Assembly (NCBI RefSeq): GCF_001747095.1
Contig: NZ_MDGP01000001.1
Location: forward strand, 3,703,001 to 3,767,000
DNA length: 64,000 nt
Direction: 5' to 3'
Origin: Roseivirga sp. 4D4
GTDB lineage: Bacteria; Bacteroidota; Bacteroidia; Cytophagales; Cyclobacteriaceae
This document shows positions 16,157-23,904 of the stretch, piece after piece. Under the pieces are notes generated by a model. The model was not told where the DNA came from. It did no database searches and worked only from the letters and a program-made list of their open reading frames with translations. The position numbers and the translations under genes are program-made. The stretch's first letter is position 1; the number at the start of each line of letters is the position of its first letter.

Positions 16157-17152
16157 ATGAATTGGTCAAAACAACTTAAAAAGATGATCTCCCCAATCGC
16201 ACTGGCAGTGTTGATTTTTATTGGGGTAGATCAAAGCGCCTTGGCGCAAGATGAAAACATCAAAGAAAGTCAGTCAGTCTCTATTTCTAGTACGGAAGAT
16301 GGCAAGGTAAAACTCAAAGTTATTATCAAGAAAGGTAATGACGAGACGACTTTCGAAAAGACATATGATTCACATGAGGAGATGCAAAACGATCCTGATT
16401 TAGAAAAATATGGAATCAATATTGACTCTTTTGGGTTTGGAAAAGGTTTTGGGGGTCAGCCTAAATTCTTCTTCCATAATGGCCCGGGCAAGAGTTTTTG
16501 GAACCATGATGACTTCGATATGGATTCTCTGAGAAGTAGCATTAGAGGTATGATGAGAGGCTTTGGGCCGGGTTCCTTCTCTTTTGGCTTTGACGATGAT
16601 GCTTTTGATATGGATTCATTGATGCAACGTTTCAATTTCAAAAATGACAATGGCAGGTTCTTCTTCAATGGAGAAGAAATGAACGATATTGATTCGTTGA
16701 GAGATGCACTTAGAGATAAGTTTGGCAACATGATGTTTGACTTTGATTTTGGCGATTGGGATGATGATGCCTTCGGCTCATTTAGCTTTGGTAATGATGA
16801 CGATGATGTACGTGTTATTTCCAGGGTAAAGGTTTTCATTCGGTCTGCCCGAGATGAGGATAAGGAGGCTGCAGGTACGGATGATATGGAGGGCTTGGAG
16901 TTGAGAGATATCAACTTCTACCCGAACCCAAGCGATGGCCGTTTTGATGTAGAGCTAGAAACTGGAAGCGATGCCGCCATTCAAGTGTCAATCATCGATC
17001 CTGATGGCAATGAGGTCTATAACAGAACGGGGTCCCCTAGAGATGGCAGATATGATTTTCGTGTAGACCTAAGCGATCAGCGTAAAGGGATTTATATTAT
17101 GAAGGTGGTTCAAAACAACAAGGCCCTTACAAAAAGGGTGATTATAGAATAG
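16157..17152 (+). CDS. secreted Asp/Phe/Gly-rich protein with type A T9SS sorting domain
   Basis: 331 residues from the ATG at 16157, chosen over an in-frame TTG 30 bases upstream because it directly precedes a signal peptide (residues 1 to about 31, ending ALAQ). Residues about 85-240 are rich in Asp, Phe, Gly and Met with recurring DMDSL/DIDSLR units and acidic runs (NDDDDV). The last 80 residues are a type A sorting domain (INFYPNPSDGRFDVELET ... GIYIMKVVQNNKALTKRVII), so the protein should cross the outer membrane by T9SS and be surface-attached. The function is unknown; the acidic repeats could bind cations. It is divergent from the two-component system and sits behind its presumed binding array. 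Confidence 0.85.
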   Translation: MNWSKQLKKMISPIALAVLIFIGVDQSALAQDENIKESQSVSISSTEDGKVKLKVIIKKGNDETTFEKTYDSHEEMQNDPDLEKYGINIDSFGFGKGFGGQPKFFFHNGPGKSFWNHDDFDMDSLRSSIRGMMRGFGPGSFSFGFDDDAFDMDSLMQRFNFKNDNGRFFFNGEEMNDIDSLRDALRDKFGNMMFDFDFGDWDDDAFGSFSFGNDDDDVRVISRVKVFIRSARDEDKEAAGTDDMEGLELRDINFYPNPSDGRFDVELETGSDAAIQVSIIDPDGNEVYNRTGSPRDGRYDFRVDLSDQRKGIYIMKVVQNNKALTKRVIIE

Positions 17153-17178
17153 CATTTATACTTTCATTTTGGTTGAGG

Positions 17179-17209
17179 AGAGGAAGTTGTCAGAAAGCTT
17201 CCTCTTTTT
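17179..17209 (+). terminator. intrinsic terminator after the T9SS cargo gene
   Basis: Stem AGAGGAAG (17179-17186) with CTTCCTCT (17198-17205), an 11-base loop and a following T-rich run (TTTTTCTTTTT). It lies about 30 bp after the stop of the cargo gene and before lysA. Confidence 0.8.
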
Positions 17210-17223
17210 CTTTTTATAGCCCT

Positions 17224-17231
17224 TATATTTG
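17224..17231 (+). promoter_or_regulatory. candidate -7 element for lysA
   Basis: TATATTTG is a perfect match to the Bacteroidetes -7 element TAnnTTTG, 17 bp before the lysA ATG. No clear TTTG lies at -33; the upstream sequence is a T-rich run belonging to the terminator. Confidence 0.35.
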
Positions 17232-17248
17232 GCCTTCAATTTATTGCA

Positions 17249-18481
17249 ATGCTTTTAGAGAACGACAGATACAAGGTTCAGGGAGTCGATTTGATTGATT
17301 TAGCCAATGAATATGGTACTCCGCTTTATGTGTATGATGCTGAAAAAATCAAGCATCAGTTTGACCGACTTAACAATGCTTTTAGTGGTGTTAAACTCAA
17401 GGTCAAATACGCCACTAAATCACTGACTAATCTGTCTATTCTGAAGCTATTGAAAAGCTACGGCTCAGAATTAGACTGTGTTTCCATTCAAGAAGTGAAG
17501 TTAGGTTTAAGAGCCGGTTTTGAGCCTGAACAAATACTCTATACACCGAATTGTGTTTCATTTGAAGAAATCAAAGAGGCCGTTGAGATTGGTGTGATGA
17601 TTAACCTGGACAACATCTCGCTTCTTGAGCAATTTGGTCACGAGTATCATGGTTCGGTACCGGTTTGCATTCGACTGAACCCGCATATCATGGCGGGTGG
17701 TAACAAGAAGATCTCTACGGGTCATGCAGATTCAAAATTTGGCATCTCCATTTACCAAATGACTCACATCTTGCGTGTGGTGAAAACCTACAACCTGAAT
17801 GTAGTGGGACTCCATATGCATACGGGGTCTGATATTCTGGATTCAGAAGTATTTTTGAGAGCTGCGGATATCTTATACGATGCGGCTAAAAACTTCGAAA
17901 ACCTTCAGTTTATAGACTTCGGAAGTGGTTTTAAGGTGGCCTATAAAGAAGGAGATATTACAACGGATATTGAAGATTTAGGCAAGAAGTTAAGTGCCTC
18001 CTTTCAAGACTTCTGCCGGGAGTATGGGAGAGAACTAGAAATGTGGTTTGAACCTGGAAAGTTCTTGGTAAGTGAGTCAGGAATGTTTCTAGTAAAAACG
18101 AATGTAGTCAAGACTACTCCAGCAACAGTATTTGCGGGAGTTGATTCAGGAATGAATCACCTGATCAGGCCCATGATGTACGATGCCTACCATGAGATCG
18201 TAAACCTATCTAATCCTACAGGCACCCAAAGGGTCTATACTATAGTCGGTTATATCTGCGAAACGGATACTTTCGGTTTGGATCGTAAACTTGGCGAGGT
18301 TAAGGAAGGTGATATCCTTGCTTTTAAAAATGCTGGCGCTTATGCCTTCAGTATGGCATCCAATTACAATTCTCGTTTGAGACCTGCGGAAGTGCTGATC
18401 TATGAAGGCAAGGCCCACCTCATTAGAAAGAGAGAGGTTTTCGAAGACCTTACAAGAAACTTGGTAGAGATTGATATTTAA
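17249..18481 (+). CDS. lysA: diaminopimelate decarboxylase
   Basis: 410 residues, a fold-III PLP enzyme that decarboxylates meso-diaminopimelate to lysine, the last step of lysine synthesis. The PLP-binding Lys is in VKYATKSLTN (near residue 55), followed by GSELDCVSIQEVKLGLRAGF, RLNPHIMAGGNKKISTGHAD, KFGIS, VVGLHMHTGSDI, the glycine loop IDFGSGFKVAYK, EPGKFLVSESG, and the partner-site segments CETDTFG and NAGAYAFSMASNYN. The His and the two Cys/Glu active-site positions appear kept. It starts with an ATG 17 bp after a candidate promoter element. Confidence 0.94.
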   Translation: MLLENDRYKVQGVDLIDLANEYGTPLYVYDAEKIKHQFDRLNNAFSGVKLKVKYATKSLTNLSILKLLKSYGSELDCVSIQEVKLGLRAGFEPEQILYTPNCVSFEEIKEAVEIGVMINLDNISLLEQFGHEYHGSVPVCIRLNPHIMAGGNKKISTGHADSKFGISIYQMTHILRVVKTYNLNVVGLHMHTGSDILDSEVFLRAADILYDAAKNFENLQFIDFGSGFKVAYKEGDITTDIEDLGKKLSASFQDFCREYGRELEMWFEPGKFLVSESGMFLVKTNVVKTTPATVFAGVDSGMNHLIRPMMYDAYHEIVNLSNPTGTQRVYTIVGYICETDTFGLDRKLGEVKEGDILAFKNAGAYAFSMASNYNSRLRPAEVLIYEGKAHLIRKREVFEDLTRNLVEIDI

Positions 18482-18570
18482 TCAAACTGTCTTAAGGACT
18501 TTGCTTGTTGCTATTGATAAATCAGTATTTTAGCATAGCAAAAACTAGCTATAGACTAAGCGTTACACTC

Positions 18571-18987
18571 ATGAAAAAATCAGTTCAAATCGTTATTCTT
18601 CTAGGCATTATGATGGCTTCCTTCAGCTTCAAAGATCAGGATGCGGCCTTAAAAAAGAGCATGGAAGACGGGAAAGGTACCTATAATGCTGTATGTATTG
18701 CTTGTCATATGGATAGTGGTCAGGGTATTCCGAATGTGTTCCCTCCATTAGCCAAATCCGACTACCTGATGGAAGATGTCGATAGGGCCATTGAGAGTTT
18801 GATCAAGGGTTTGTCGGGTGAAATCACAGTTAACGAGGTAAAATACAATCAGGTAATGCCAGCAAGTGGATTAAACGACAAGGATATTGCTGACGTTCTA
18901 AACTATGTCATGAATTCTTGGGGTAACAAGGCCAAGTCTACGCTTACTGCGGCTAAAGTTGCTAAGGTGAGAGCCAGCTTGAAATAG
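18571..18987 (+). CDS. class I c-type cytochrome, exported
   Basis: 138 residues from the ATG at 18571, which begins a signal peptide (MKKSVQIVILLGIMMASFSF); the longer open frame upstream lacks this. The single haem motif is CIACH, followed by GQGIPNVFPPLAKSDYL and the axial Met in YNQVMPASGLNDKDIADVL, all typical of small periplasmic cytochromes c of oxidase or dehydrogenase chains. It follows lysA in the same direction with about 90 bp between and no terminator; a functional link to lysine synthesis is not expected. The electron partners are unknown. Confidence 0.9.
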   Translation: MKKSVQIVILLGIMMASFSFKDQDAALKKSMEDGKGTYNAVCIACHMDSGQGIPNVFPPLAKSDYLMEDVDRAIESLIKGLSGEITVNEVKYNQVMPASGLNDKDIADVLNYVMNSWGNKAKSTLTAAKVAKVRASLK

Positions 18988-19067
18988 GTTCCTATAATAA
19001 TCTTTATGTAGCGCAGTTAATAAAGGGAATGATGTACAGACTGTCTGTAAAATCCATCAAAAACATC

Positions 19068-19985
19068 ATGAAGAAATTATTAGCTGCTTTTTTCTGTTTA
19101 ATGCTTTGTGCCAATGGCTGCAAAAGCCCTGAAGAGGACACGAATCCACAGCTTGACAATCAAGAATTTTCAACACTGTTTACAGATCGGCAGTCTCTGG
19201 GTGAAATCCAGATTCCTGACCTGAATGAAGCTTCTGGCTTGGCCAGTAGTAGGTCGAACTCCTTGTACATTTGGTCTCACAATGATAGTGGAGGAGATCC
19301 ACTTCTATACTTAATGACGCAAGCTGGTGCTGATTCAGGTCGTTTTGTTTTAGATGGTGCTCAAAATATTGATTGGGAGGATTTGGCTATCGGTCCCGGT
19401 CCGACCGTTGGTGAGCAGTACCTTTATGCAGCTGATATTGGAGATAATCGTGCTGTGAGAGATAACTATACGATCTACCGAGTTCCAGAACCTGATCTGA
19501 CAGTACAGGATATTCCCGCTACATCCACCCTATCGGGTGTGGAAGCTATATCTTATGTTTATGACGATGGGAATGCGCGTGATGCAGAAGCCATCATGGT
19601 TGACCCAGCAACAAGTGATATCTATATCATCTCCAAAAGAGAAGCCAGTGTCATTCTTTATACACTGCCATTTCCGCAGAATACAGCTCAGTTGGATACG
19701 GCTGACAGGCTCAGGGTATTACCTTTTACCATGGTTACCGCGGCCGACATATCACCCAACGGGAATGAGGTGCTTATCAAGAACTATTTAAACGTTTACC
19801 ACTGGTCTAAGTCAGGGTCTGAAAGCATTTCAGACTTACTTGGGACTACACCTGCCAGATTATCCTATACGGTAGAGCCTCAAGGTGAAGCTATAGCATG
19901 GCACAGTGATAATGGGACATACTTTACCCTTAGCGAAACGGGGAATAATGAGCCGGTGATCCTGTATAACTACAACCGCAACTAA
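19068..19985 (+). CDS. beta-propeller-like lipoprotein of unknown function
   Basis: 305 residues from the ATG at 19068; a lipobox (LCANGC, Cys18) shows it is a lipoprotein. The rest has repeated beta-strand blocks: NEASGLASSRSNSLYIWSHN, DSGGDPLLYLM, IDWEDLAIGP, YLYAADIGDNRAVRDNYTIY, ARDAEAIMVDPATSDIYIIS. This pattern is shared by a broad family of bacterial predicted propellers, some annotated near phytases or SdiA-regulated proteins, but no activity is established. The stop touches the stop of the convergent LytTR regulator. I would keep it as hypothetical. Confidence 0.75.
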   Translation: MKKLLAAFFCLMLCANGCKSPEEDTNPQLDNQEFSTLFTDRQSLGEIQIPDLNEASGLASSRSNSLYIWSHNDSGGDPLLYLMTQAGADSGRFVLDGAQNIDWEDLAIGPGPTVGEQYLYAADIGDNRAVRDNYTIYRVPEPDLTVQDIPATSTLSGVEAISYVYDDGNARDAEAIMVDPATSDIYIISKREASVILYTLPFPQNTAQLDTADRLRVLPFTMVTAADISPNGNEVLIKNYLNVYHWSKSGSESISDLLGTTPARLSYTVEPQGEAIAWHSDNGTYFTLSETGNNEPVILYNYNRN

Positions 19986-20756
19986 TTAGCTAGCGCTAAT
20001 GGTATTGAGCGTAGCCGTAAATGCATTGTAATATGACCTACCAATAGGAATCTTTTTCTCACCCAGGTACACAAAGTTGGTATCAATGGCCGTCACAGCA
20101 TCAACTAACACCACAAATGACTTGTGTACTCTCAAAAACCTGTCTTTCGGCAATTTGTCGGTGATTTCTTTTAAGGACTTTCTGATTGTATAGTCTCTAC
20201 CATCATCAGCGTGAATGGTAATATGGTTACCATCGGCCTCAATCCAGTGGAGGTTTTCATACTTAATTTTTTCCAGTAGACTCTTCTTCTTGACAAAGAT
20301 GGAATCATTGCTGTAGGTCGTTGGGTTCGCAGCTATCAATCGATCAGCACTGCCATTGGCTGCTAATCTGTTCTTATTGAAAAGCGCTACTTCAATAGCT
20401 GCATAAACATCGTCTTTGGTGAATGGCTTTACAATGAACCCAAGAGGTTGCGTATGCTTGGCTCTGTTAATGGTTTCCTTGTCGGAATATGAAGTGATGT
20501 ATACAAAGGGTACTTTGTATTGTTCTTTTATAATGGATCCAAGCTCGATTCCGTCTTGATCTCCTTTAATCTTTACATCTAGTAGTACTAAATCCGGTCT
20601 GGAGCTCTTTATGGCCTTGATGGCTTGGTTGGCTGAGTTCGCTAATTCAGTATCGTCATAACCGAAAATACTCAACATTTCTTGCAGGTTTTCCGCAATA
20701 AATGGCTCATCTTCAACGATCAAGATGCGTGGACTTTGGCTGTATGGTTGTTCCAT
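19986..20756 (-). CDS. LytTR-family response regulator
   Basis: 256 residues. The receiver domain has Asp60 in DLVLLDVKIKG, Thr/Ser in YITSYSD and Lys in FIVKPFT. A LytTR DNA-binding domain (about 150-250) contains NLHWIEADGNHITIHADDG, RKSLKEITDKLP, FLRVHKSFVV and KKIPIGRSYY. LytTR proteins bind direct-repeat elements to control secreted or surface functions. It is divergent from a six-PAS histidine kinase, 112 bp away, and the two probably work as a pair, though phosphotransfer partners cannot be proved from position alone. Confidence 0.94.
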   Translation of the reverse strand: MEQPYSQSPRILIVEDEPFIAENLQEMLSIFGYDDTELANSANQAIKAIKSSRPDLVLLDVKIKGDQDGIELGSIIKEQYKVPFVYITSYSDKETINRAKHTQPLGFIVKPFTKDDVYAAIEVALFNKNRLAANGSADRLIAANPTTYSNDSIFVKKKSLLEKIKYENLHWIEADGNHITIHADDGRDYTIRKSLKEITDKLPKDRFLRVHKSFVVLVDAVTAIDTNFVYLGEKKIPIGRSYYNAFTATLNTISAS

Positions 20757-20793
20757 ATCAGTAATTTTGGTTTAGGTGAATATCTGAAATTAA

Positions 20794-20839
20794 TATTTTA
20801 ATTGGCCTAATACCATTAAAATAGTATTTTAAAAATACT
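20794..20839. promoter_or_regulatory. two perfect palindromes between the LytTR gene and the PAS kinase
   Basis: TATTTTAAT (20794-20802) pairs with ATTAAAATA (20815-20823) over a 12-base spacer, and AGTATTTT-A-AAAATACT (20823-20839) is a perfect 17-base palindrome that starts at the last base of the first repeat. Both lie in the divergent promoter region and could be operator sites or an AT-rich structured promoter. LytTR sites are usually direct repeats, so another regulator may bind. Confidence 0.4.
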
Positions 20840-20868
20840 GAATTTCATATCTCTACGGGTAATTTGTG

Positions 20869-23800
20869 ATGGAAAACATTTTTAAAGATACTTTAAACGA
20901 TTTTGCGGATGCGAAGGTAAGAGACATGGATTTAGCGTCCGTTGTTTCCAACCTGAGTGAATCGGTGTGGTCCATCAACTTGACGACTGAGCCTTATGAA
21001 ATACACTATCACAATGATCCTTTCGATCAATTTGGAGCGAATGAGGGTGATCAGCCTCCCCCTAAAACTATTGAAGACTGGCAAAAATTAATACACCCTG
21101 AAGATCGTGATAGGGTGCTGGAGGAGGTAGTAAATGCCTTGGGAACCGGCTCTGCAAGCTATGCTTATAGGATCAAAAGAAACGGCAACGGCTACAAATA
21201 TTTTAGAGACCGTGTAAGTGTACTTTTCGAAGAAGGTAAGCCGATACGACTTGATGGAATCAGCATAGATATCGATAGTATTAGAAGGTCTCGCATGAAC
21301 CTTGAGCTCAGTCAGCAAAGGCTTAAGAGTATTGTTGATGCACTTCCTGATCCAGTCTTCATTTCGACTAAAGACGAAGGAAAAATCATTTTTGCCAATG
21401 AGATACTCTTCAGTGTATATGAAATGAACCCTTCAGATTTTCTGGGTAAAAAGGCAGTGCAGTTCTACGAGAATTTTGAAGGAAGAAAATCATACATAAA
21501 ACACCTCAGAAAGGATGGTCATGTTCAAAACCATGAACTCCTGTTAAAGAATAGAAAAGGAGAGTCCTTTTGGGTAAGTGCTTCAACAATGCCTTTGGAT
21601 TTTCAAAGCCAGAACTGTTTCATTACCATTCTTCAAGACGTGACGGTTCGTAAAAACCTGGAGAGGGAGATCAAGGAAAGCAATGCAAGGTATCAGCTGG
21701 CTGTAGAAGGTACCAATGATGTCATCTGGGAGTATGACTTTAGATCAAAGCATTCTTACCTGTCCCCACAGTTTTGGGCGGGCATGGAATTGGAGCCTGA
21801 AGACAATCCGTTAACAGATGAATTGATAGGTAAATATTTGTATGAAGAAGACAGAAAAGGATTTTTAGATACTCTTTCTGAAGCATATGCCAATCAAGAA
21901 GGAGATTTGACCCTGGAGATTCGTTTTGTTGCAAATGAGGGGCGTATCATTTGGGTGCTTTTTAAGGCTCGGATTCTTTATGATAAAAATGGCAAGCCTC
22001 AACGTGGGGTTGGCTCGCTATCTAATATAACCTCCTTAAAAGAGGCACAATCACAGCTTAAGGAAAGTGAGGCTAAATACAAGCTGATTTCCGAGAACTC
22101 AAGTGATTGTATCTGTCTTCAAAAAATCAGCGGGGAATTCGTCTTTGTCAGTCCTTCTTCGACAGAAGTATTAGGCTACTCACCTGATGAACTTAAGGAT
22201 GTAAATCTTTCCGATTTCGTTCATGAAGACTATCAACCATTAATGAGACAAAAAGTGGTTGATGTAGTCAAGGGGATAGATAAAACAGGCTCAATTGTTT
22301 ACAAAGCCTATAGCAAAGGAGCCAAACCAGAGTGGCTGGAAACTATAGTAGGTGCCATTTTTGATGACGAAACCGGGCGCGCTATTTACATACAGACTTC
22401 TACAAGGAATGTAACAGAACGGATCGAGGCTCAAACCAAGCTTAAGGAAAGTCAAGAGCGCTACAAACTCATCACTGAGAATTCTAACGATATTGTTTCC
22501 TTGATGGATCCGACAGGTAAATACCTTTTCTTGTCACCATCTATAAGGGATAAAATGGGCTATGACCCTGATGAAATGCTGGGTAGAAATACTCTGGAAT
22601 TTATTCATCCAGATGATCAGGGTATGGTGGCCGATGTTATTGGAGAGGTCGTTAAGCACAAAACGAAAGAAGATGCTGTCACCTTTAGGTTGAAGCACAA
22701 ATCAGGCAACTGGAGATGGATAAAGGCCACAGGAGGTGTCATCTTAGACGATAGCGGCAATGTGATCTATATCCGATCTAACAAAACAGATATTACGGAG
22801 AGCAAGCTGACGGAAGATAAGCTTAAACAGCAGGAAGAGCAGTACAAATTGGTTTCGGAGAACTCAGGAGACGTTATCGCACTACACGACCTATACGGAC
22901 AGCTGACCTTTGTATCGCCATCCTGCTACCGAATGCTAGGCTTGACGATCGAAGAAACGATGGCCATCAAGGACTTTGCCGGGCTTGTTCATCCTGAGGA
23001 AAGGGAGAAAATCCGAGATGCCTTCATCGATACTATCAAAAATACGAGGAAAGACACCATATCTTCGATTAGATTGAAACAGGCCAATGGCGAGTATTTG
23101 TGGGTTGGTGTGTCGCTTTCGGCCGTGCTTGATGAAAATGGGCGAACGAAGTTTGTTCAGACCTCAACGAGGGATATTTCGGAGATCATGAAGGTGATCG
23201 AAAAGGAGCGCCAGTTGAATAAACTGAAATCAAGCTTTATCTCAATGGCCTCCCATGAGTTTAGGACACCCCTTACGACTATCCAATCCAGTAACGAGTT
23301 GATCAGTATGTATCTGGATAGTACACAAGAACCCGTTGATACCAAGCTTTCTAAACATGTATTGAGGATTCGAACAGAGCTCGAACGCCTGAACTCTCTC
23401 TTGAAAGACGTATTTACGCTCGGTAGACTCGATGTCGGTAAGGCCAGATTGAATAAGGACATCACTTCGCTTACGGGCATTGTGAAACAGGTGATTTTAG
23501 AAAATTCGGTGTCTTATAAGGATAGGAAAGTCGTCATTCATACCGAGGGAGCGGAGCGGCAGGTAAAACTGGACAGTCAGCTGATCAGTCACGTGCTCTC
23601 CAATTTGATTAATAATGCCCTTAAGTATTCTCAGGGCGCAGAAGACCCTGAAGTGACAATATTCTATGAGGCTGATGAGATTCAATTGCAAGTGAGAGAC
23701 TTCGGAATAGGTATTCCCAAAAAGGATCAAGAAGGGCTCTTTGAATCATTCTCACGTGCCTCAAATGTCGGAGACATTGAGGGTACCGGTCTTGGGCTTG

Positions 23801-23904
23801 TAATCGTCAAACAATTCGTGGAGATGCATGGTGGTACAATCACCTATGAATCAAAAGTCAATAAAGGCACAACCTTCACCGTTGTTATTCCTGATTTAGA
23901 CTAG
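20869..23904 (+). CDS. soluble hybrid-free histidine kinase with six PAS domains
   Basis: 1011 residues, no membrane helix or signal peptide. PAS domains start at about residues 22, 151, 274, 403, 531 and 659 (the last three share YKLI/VSENSxD), several with a PAC segment (for example SGNWRWIKATGGVILDDSGN). Then HisKA (His796 in MASHEFRTPLTTIQSS) and HATPase_c (NLINNALKYS, DFGIGIPKKD, GTGLGLVIVKQF). There is no receiver domain. The ATG at 20869 is used; a GTG directly before it is the alternative. It should sense an intracellular cue such as redox, ligand or light through the PAS array and pass phosphate to the divergent LytTR regulator (inference). The stop overlaps the convergent phosphoesterase gene. 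Confidence 0.93.
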   Translation: MENIFKDTLNDFADAKVRDMDLASVVSNLSESVWSINLTTEPYEIHYHNDPFDQFGANEGDQPPPKTIEDWQKLIHPEDRDRVLEEVVNALGTGSASYAYRIKRNGNGYKYFRDRVSVLFEEGKPIRLDGISIDIDSIRRSRMNLELSQQRLKSIVDALPDPVFISTKDEGKIIFANEILFSVYEMNPSDFLGKKAVQFYENFEGRKSYIKHLRKDGHVQNHELLLKNRKGESFWVSASTMPLDFQSQNCFITILQDVTVRKNLEREIKESNARYQLAVEGTNDVIWEYDFRSKHSYLSPQFWAGMELEPEDNPLTDELIGKYLYEEDRKGFLDTLSEAYANQEGDLTLEIRFVANEGRIIWVLFKARILYDKNGKPQRGVGSLSNITSLKEAQSQLKESEAKYKLISENSSDCICLQKISGEFVFVSPSSTEVLGYSPDELKDVNLSDFVHEDYQPLMRQKVVDVVKGIDKTGSIVYKAYSKGAKPEWLETIVGAIFDDETGRAIYIQTSTRNVTERIEAQTKLKESQERYKLITENSNDIVSLMDPTGKYLFLSPSIRDKMGYDPDEMLGRNTLEFIHPDDQGMVADVIGEVVKHKTKEDAVTFRLKHKSGNWRWIKATGGVILDDSGNVIYIRSNKTDITESKLTEDKLKQQEEQYKLVSENSGDVIALHDLYGQLTFVSPSCYRMLGLTIEETMAIKDFAGLVHPEEREKIRDAFIDTIKNTRKDTISSIRLKQANGEYLWVGVSLSAVLDENGRTKFVQTSTRDISEIMKVIEKERQLNKLKSSFISMASHEFRTPLTTIQSSNELISMYLDSTQEPVDTKLSKHVLRIRTELERLNSLLKDVFTLGRLDVGKARLNKDITSLTGIVKQVILENSVSYKDRKVVIHTEGAERQVKLDSQLISHVLSNLINNALKYSQGAEDPEVTIFYEADEIQLQVRDFGIGIPKKDQEGLFESFSRASNVGDIEGTGLGLVIVKQFVEMHGGTITYESKVNKGTTFTVVIPDLD

